Source of the DNA: Paenibacillus catalpae
Lineage (GTDB): Bacteria; Bacillota; Bacilli; Paenibacillales; Paenibacillaceae
Length of the DNA: 64,000 nt
Assembly: GCF_900112695.1 (NCBI RefSeq)
Contig: NZ_FOMT01000004.1
Span: 186,001 to 250,000, forward strand
Direction: 5' to 3'
Shown here: piece by piece, positions 62,452-64,000 of the stretch
Layout of the letters: every line of letters begins with the position of its first letter
Position numbering within the stretch: position 1 is the stretch's first letter
Program-made: the position numbers and the translations under genes
Notes under the pieces: generated by a model
The model's input: the letters and a program-made list of their open reading frames with translations, nothing else
The model's database searches: none
What the model was told of the DNA's origin: nothing

Positions 62452-62850
62452 ATGTCTGTTGAATACCGCATTGAGGCTCCAGTAACAGCCGTCCAGGTTG
62501 CCGAAGTATTCCGGAGCTCCGGAATTAAACGTCCAGTAGACAATCTTGCCCGTATTCAGAAAATGATCGATAACGCCGATCTGACAGTCACGGCATGGGA
62601 CGGTGACGAGCTTGTCGGTGTCGCCAGAGCCGTAACGGACTTCTCTTATTGCTGCTATCTGTCCGATCTGGCCGTCAGCAAGACCCATCAGCGGCTTGGC
62701 ATCGGCACAGAGCTTGTTAGCCGCCTTCGCGAGCATCTCGGTGAAGAGGTATCTCTGCTGCTGTTATCTGCCCCATCCGCCATGGATTATTACCCTCAGA
62801 TCGGATTTAATAAAGCGGATAATGCGTTTTTGATTAAACGAGTAAGATAA
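62452..62850 (+). CDS. GNAT-family N-acetyltransferase (YhbS/ElaA-like)
   Basis: A 132-residue acetyltransferase. ATG 62452 lies about 10 bases after GAGG, while in-frame starts from 62392 lack a site and would overlap the LysR remnant. Core: LTVTAWDGDELVGVARAVTD, then CCYLSDLAVSKTHQRLGIGT, then ELVSRLREHLGEEVSLLLLS, then YYPQIGFNKADNAFLIKR. The Q-R-x-G-I-G acetyl-CoA loop is present. Short forms like this often acetylate small molecules. It has its own terminator. Confidence 0.87.
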   Translation: MSVEYRIEAPVTAVQVAEVFRSSGIKRPVDNLARIQKMIDNADLTVTAWDGDELVGVARAVTDFSYCCYLSDLAVSKTHQRLGIGTELVSRLREHLGEEVSLLLLSAPSAMDYYPQIGFNKADNAFLIKRVR

Positions 62851-62853
62851 CAA

Positions 62854-62887
62854 AAAAGACCCGACGGAAATCGCCGGGTCTCATTTG
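62854..62887 (+). terminator. Terminator of the GNAT gene
   Basis: AGACCCGaCG pairs with CGcCGGGTCT, with A-run and T-rich flanks. Confidence 0.85.
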
Positions 62888-62943
62888 TATCTAAGACTAA
62901 ACAGCCTTATCCATCGCATGCCAGTAATCCGTTTCAAGCATCT

Positions 62944-63546
62944 TCAGTCCAGCCAGCCATTCTTCTCCGCGATCCCGATCGCATCGATCCGATTCTTGGC
63001 ATCCAGCTTCTGAATCGCTTCCGACAAGTAGTTGCGGACTGTTCCCGCCGACAGGAACAGCTTCGCCGCAATTTCGTTTGCAGTCTTGCCTTCCCGTGCC
63101 AGGCGGAGCACTTCCCGCTCCCGCTCGGTAAGCGGATTCTCTGCTTCCCAGAACGATAAAGCCAGCTCCGGGCTGACCGCCCGCTTCCCTCTGTATACAT
63201 TACGCAGGGCAGCCGACAGCTCATCAATCGGAGAATCCTTGAGCAGAAACCCTTTTACCCCGGCTTTCATCGCCCGTTGAAAATACCCGGACCGCGAGAA
63301 GGTAGTCAGGATGACGACCAGGCAAGGATGTCTATCCGCACCAAGACGCTCGGCGACATCAAGACCGCTCAGCTTAGGCATCTCTATATCCATCACGCAT
63401 AAATCAGGCTTTAGGCTTCGGATCATCTCCAGCGCCTGCTCGCCGTCTTCCGCTTGTCCAATCACTTCAATATCTTCTTCCATATCCAGCAAGGCGCTCA
63501 GCGCACCGCGCAGCATCCCTTGATCTTCCGCTACAAGTACTTTCAC
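62944..63546 (-). CDS. NarL-family response regulator (DesR-like)
   Basis: A 200-residue regulator starting at GTG 63546 (VKVLVAEDQG), 10 bases after AAGGGG; longer in-frame starts lie inside the kinase gene. The receiver has Asp53 (LCVMDIEMPKLSG) and the family start VLVAEDQGMLRGALSALLD. The C-terminal LuxR-type helix-turn-helix (LTEREREVLRLAREGKTANE, then IAAKLFLSAGTVRNYLSEAI) binds DNA. The pattern is that of DesR, which controls a membrane-lipid desaturase in B. subtilis. It is next to the DesK-like kinase. No desaturase gene is in the window. Confidence 0.92.
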   Translation of the reverse strand: MKVLVAEDQGMLRGALSALLDMEEDIEVIGQAEDGEQALEMIRSLKPDLCVMDIEMPKLSGLDVAERLGADRHPCLVVILTTFSRSGYFQRAMKAGVKGFLLKDSPIDELSAALRNVYRGKRAVSPELALSFWEAENPLTEREREVLRLAREGKTANEIAAKLFLSAGTVRNYLSEAIQKLDAKNRIDAIGIAEKNGWLD

Positions 63547-63551
63547 TTCGG

Positions 63552-64000
63552 TTATTCCCCTTTCTTCGAGCGTACTCTCGGCACCATAATGTTCAAGCAA
63601 GTACCCGTACCTTTCACCGATTGCACGTCAAGCCTGCCGTCCACCAGGTTTAGCCGCTCCTGCATGCCTCTAATCCCGTTATGAGCCGGCCCCTTCTCGA
63701 CCGTATCGCAGCCTATCCCGTTATCTCGGATGGCCAGCCTATACTGGTCTGGCGTCATGGCCCACTCAATGACGCAATGGCGGGCCTCGCTATGCTTCAC
63801 CACATTGGTTACCGCCTCGCGCAGACACATGCCAAGAATGTTATCTATAAGCGGACTTAATTGGGCGGAAGCAGGGTCGCCTTGAACATTTAACGTTATA
63901 AAAGCAGCGGCCAATATCCGCTTCGCATTTGACAGTTCGTCCTGCAGCGTTACCGTATTCATGCCCGATACAAGCTCCCGAACCTGCTTCAGCGCTGCGC
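63552..64000 (-). CDS. DesK-like sensor histidine kinase, N-terminus cut by window edge
   Basis: The visible 148 residues form the end of a HisKA_3-type kinase: the phosphoacceptor-helix tail AALKQVRELVSGMNTVTLQD, then IDNILGMCLREAVTNVVKHS (N-box), DNGIGCDTVEKGPAHNGIRG (G-boxes) and GRLDVQSVKGTGTCLNIMVP. The frame is open to the right edge, so the gene continues. In B. subtilis the DesK/DesR pair senses membrane fluidity. Here the missing membrane part would confirm this. Its stop lies 5 bases before the regulator start. Confidence 0.88.
   Translation of the reverse strand, partial: AALKQVRELVSGMNTVTLQDELSNAKRILAAAFITLNVQGDPASAQLSPLIDNILGMCLREAVTNVVKHSEARHCVIEWAMTPDQYRLAIRDNGIGCDTVEKGPAHNGIRGMQERLNLVDGRLDVQSVKGTGTCLNIMVPRVRSKKGE

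Overview
The window looks like chromosomal DNA from a Gram-positive, spore-forming Bacillota, most likely Paenibacillus or a close relative. The evidence is moderately GC-rich coding sequence, strong AGGAGG-type ribosome-binding sites with GTG/TTG starts, Bacillales-type families (YneF, the DUF402/Ntdp phosphatase family, DesK/DesR and YesM/YesN two-component pairs), T-tailed intrinsic terminators and a TPP riboswitch before thiC. I see no insertion sequence, prophage, CRISPR array, rRNA or tRNA. The genus is inferred from sequence character, not from a search.

Layout. 0-9 kb: a truncated IclR regulator divergent from a membrane-anchored hydrolase, then a minus-strand housekeeping run (folE, yneF, queG, rnhA, lepB, a DUF402 gene, an acetyltransferase), sodA, and a protein with a very long Pro/Gly repeat. 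8.7-18 kb: an HtrA-like protease with its zinc-ribbon membrane partner, a response regulator-kinase-galU operon with an ABC-ATPase remnant fused just behind galU, trxB, a GH13 alpha-glucan hydrolase, and a scar where two gene fragments meet head to head. 18-31.6 kb: a maltodextrin-type ABC importer with a divergent LacI regulator, dps, an MFS exporter, an FAH-family enzyme, an ABC-F ATPase, fumC and eda. 31.7-38.5 kb: sulfonate utilisation split into two operons, ssuA-tauD-Dabb and ssuB-ssuC, with a TetR regulator. 38.7-47 kb: an EamA transporter, a eukaryote-type HisA homologue, exodeoxyribonuclease III, an orphan oligopeptide-type binding protein, AraC and GH43 beta-xylosidase. 47-64 kb: a 1099-residue secreted multidomain protein, an oxidoreductase, TPP-regulated thiC, a YesMN-controlled sugar importer, two acetyltransferases, a LysR remnant and a DesKR-like pair running off the window end.

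Non-coding structure is the most unusual part. (1) Both sulfonate operons start with a leader in which a small bulged hairpin, GAATC-GA-CTGG...CCRG-A-GATTC, shares its 3' arm with an intrinsic terminator. This is a matched pair of apparent attenuators within 4 kb. (2) A 69-bp hairpin repeat family occurs at three places, and each time it ends a few bases before the Shine-Dalgarno sequence of a minus-strand gene. (3) A roughly 50-nt motif with a conserved TCCTTTGGNGGCGG core occurs twice, 25 kb apart. (4) Structured tandem arrays fill the fumC/ABC-F and ssuB/ssuC gaps, and a 162-bp nested inverted repeat follows the xylosidase gene. (5) Gene decay is visible at three loci.
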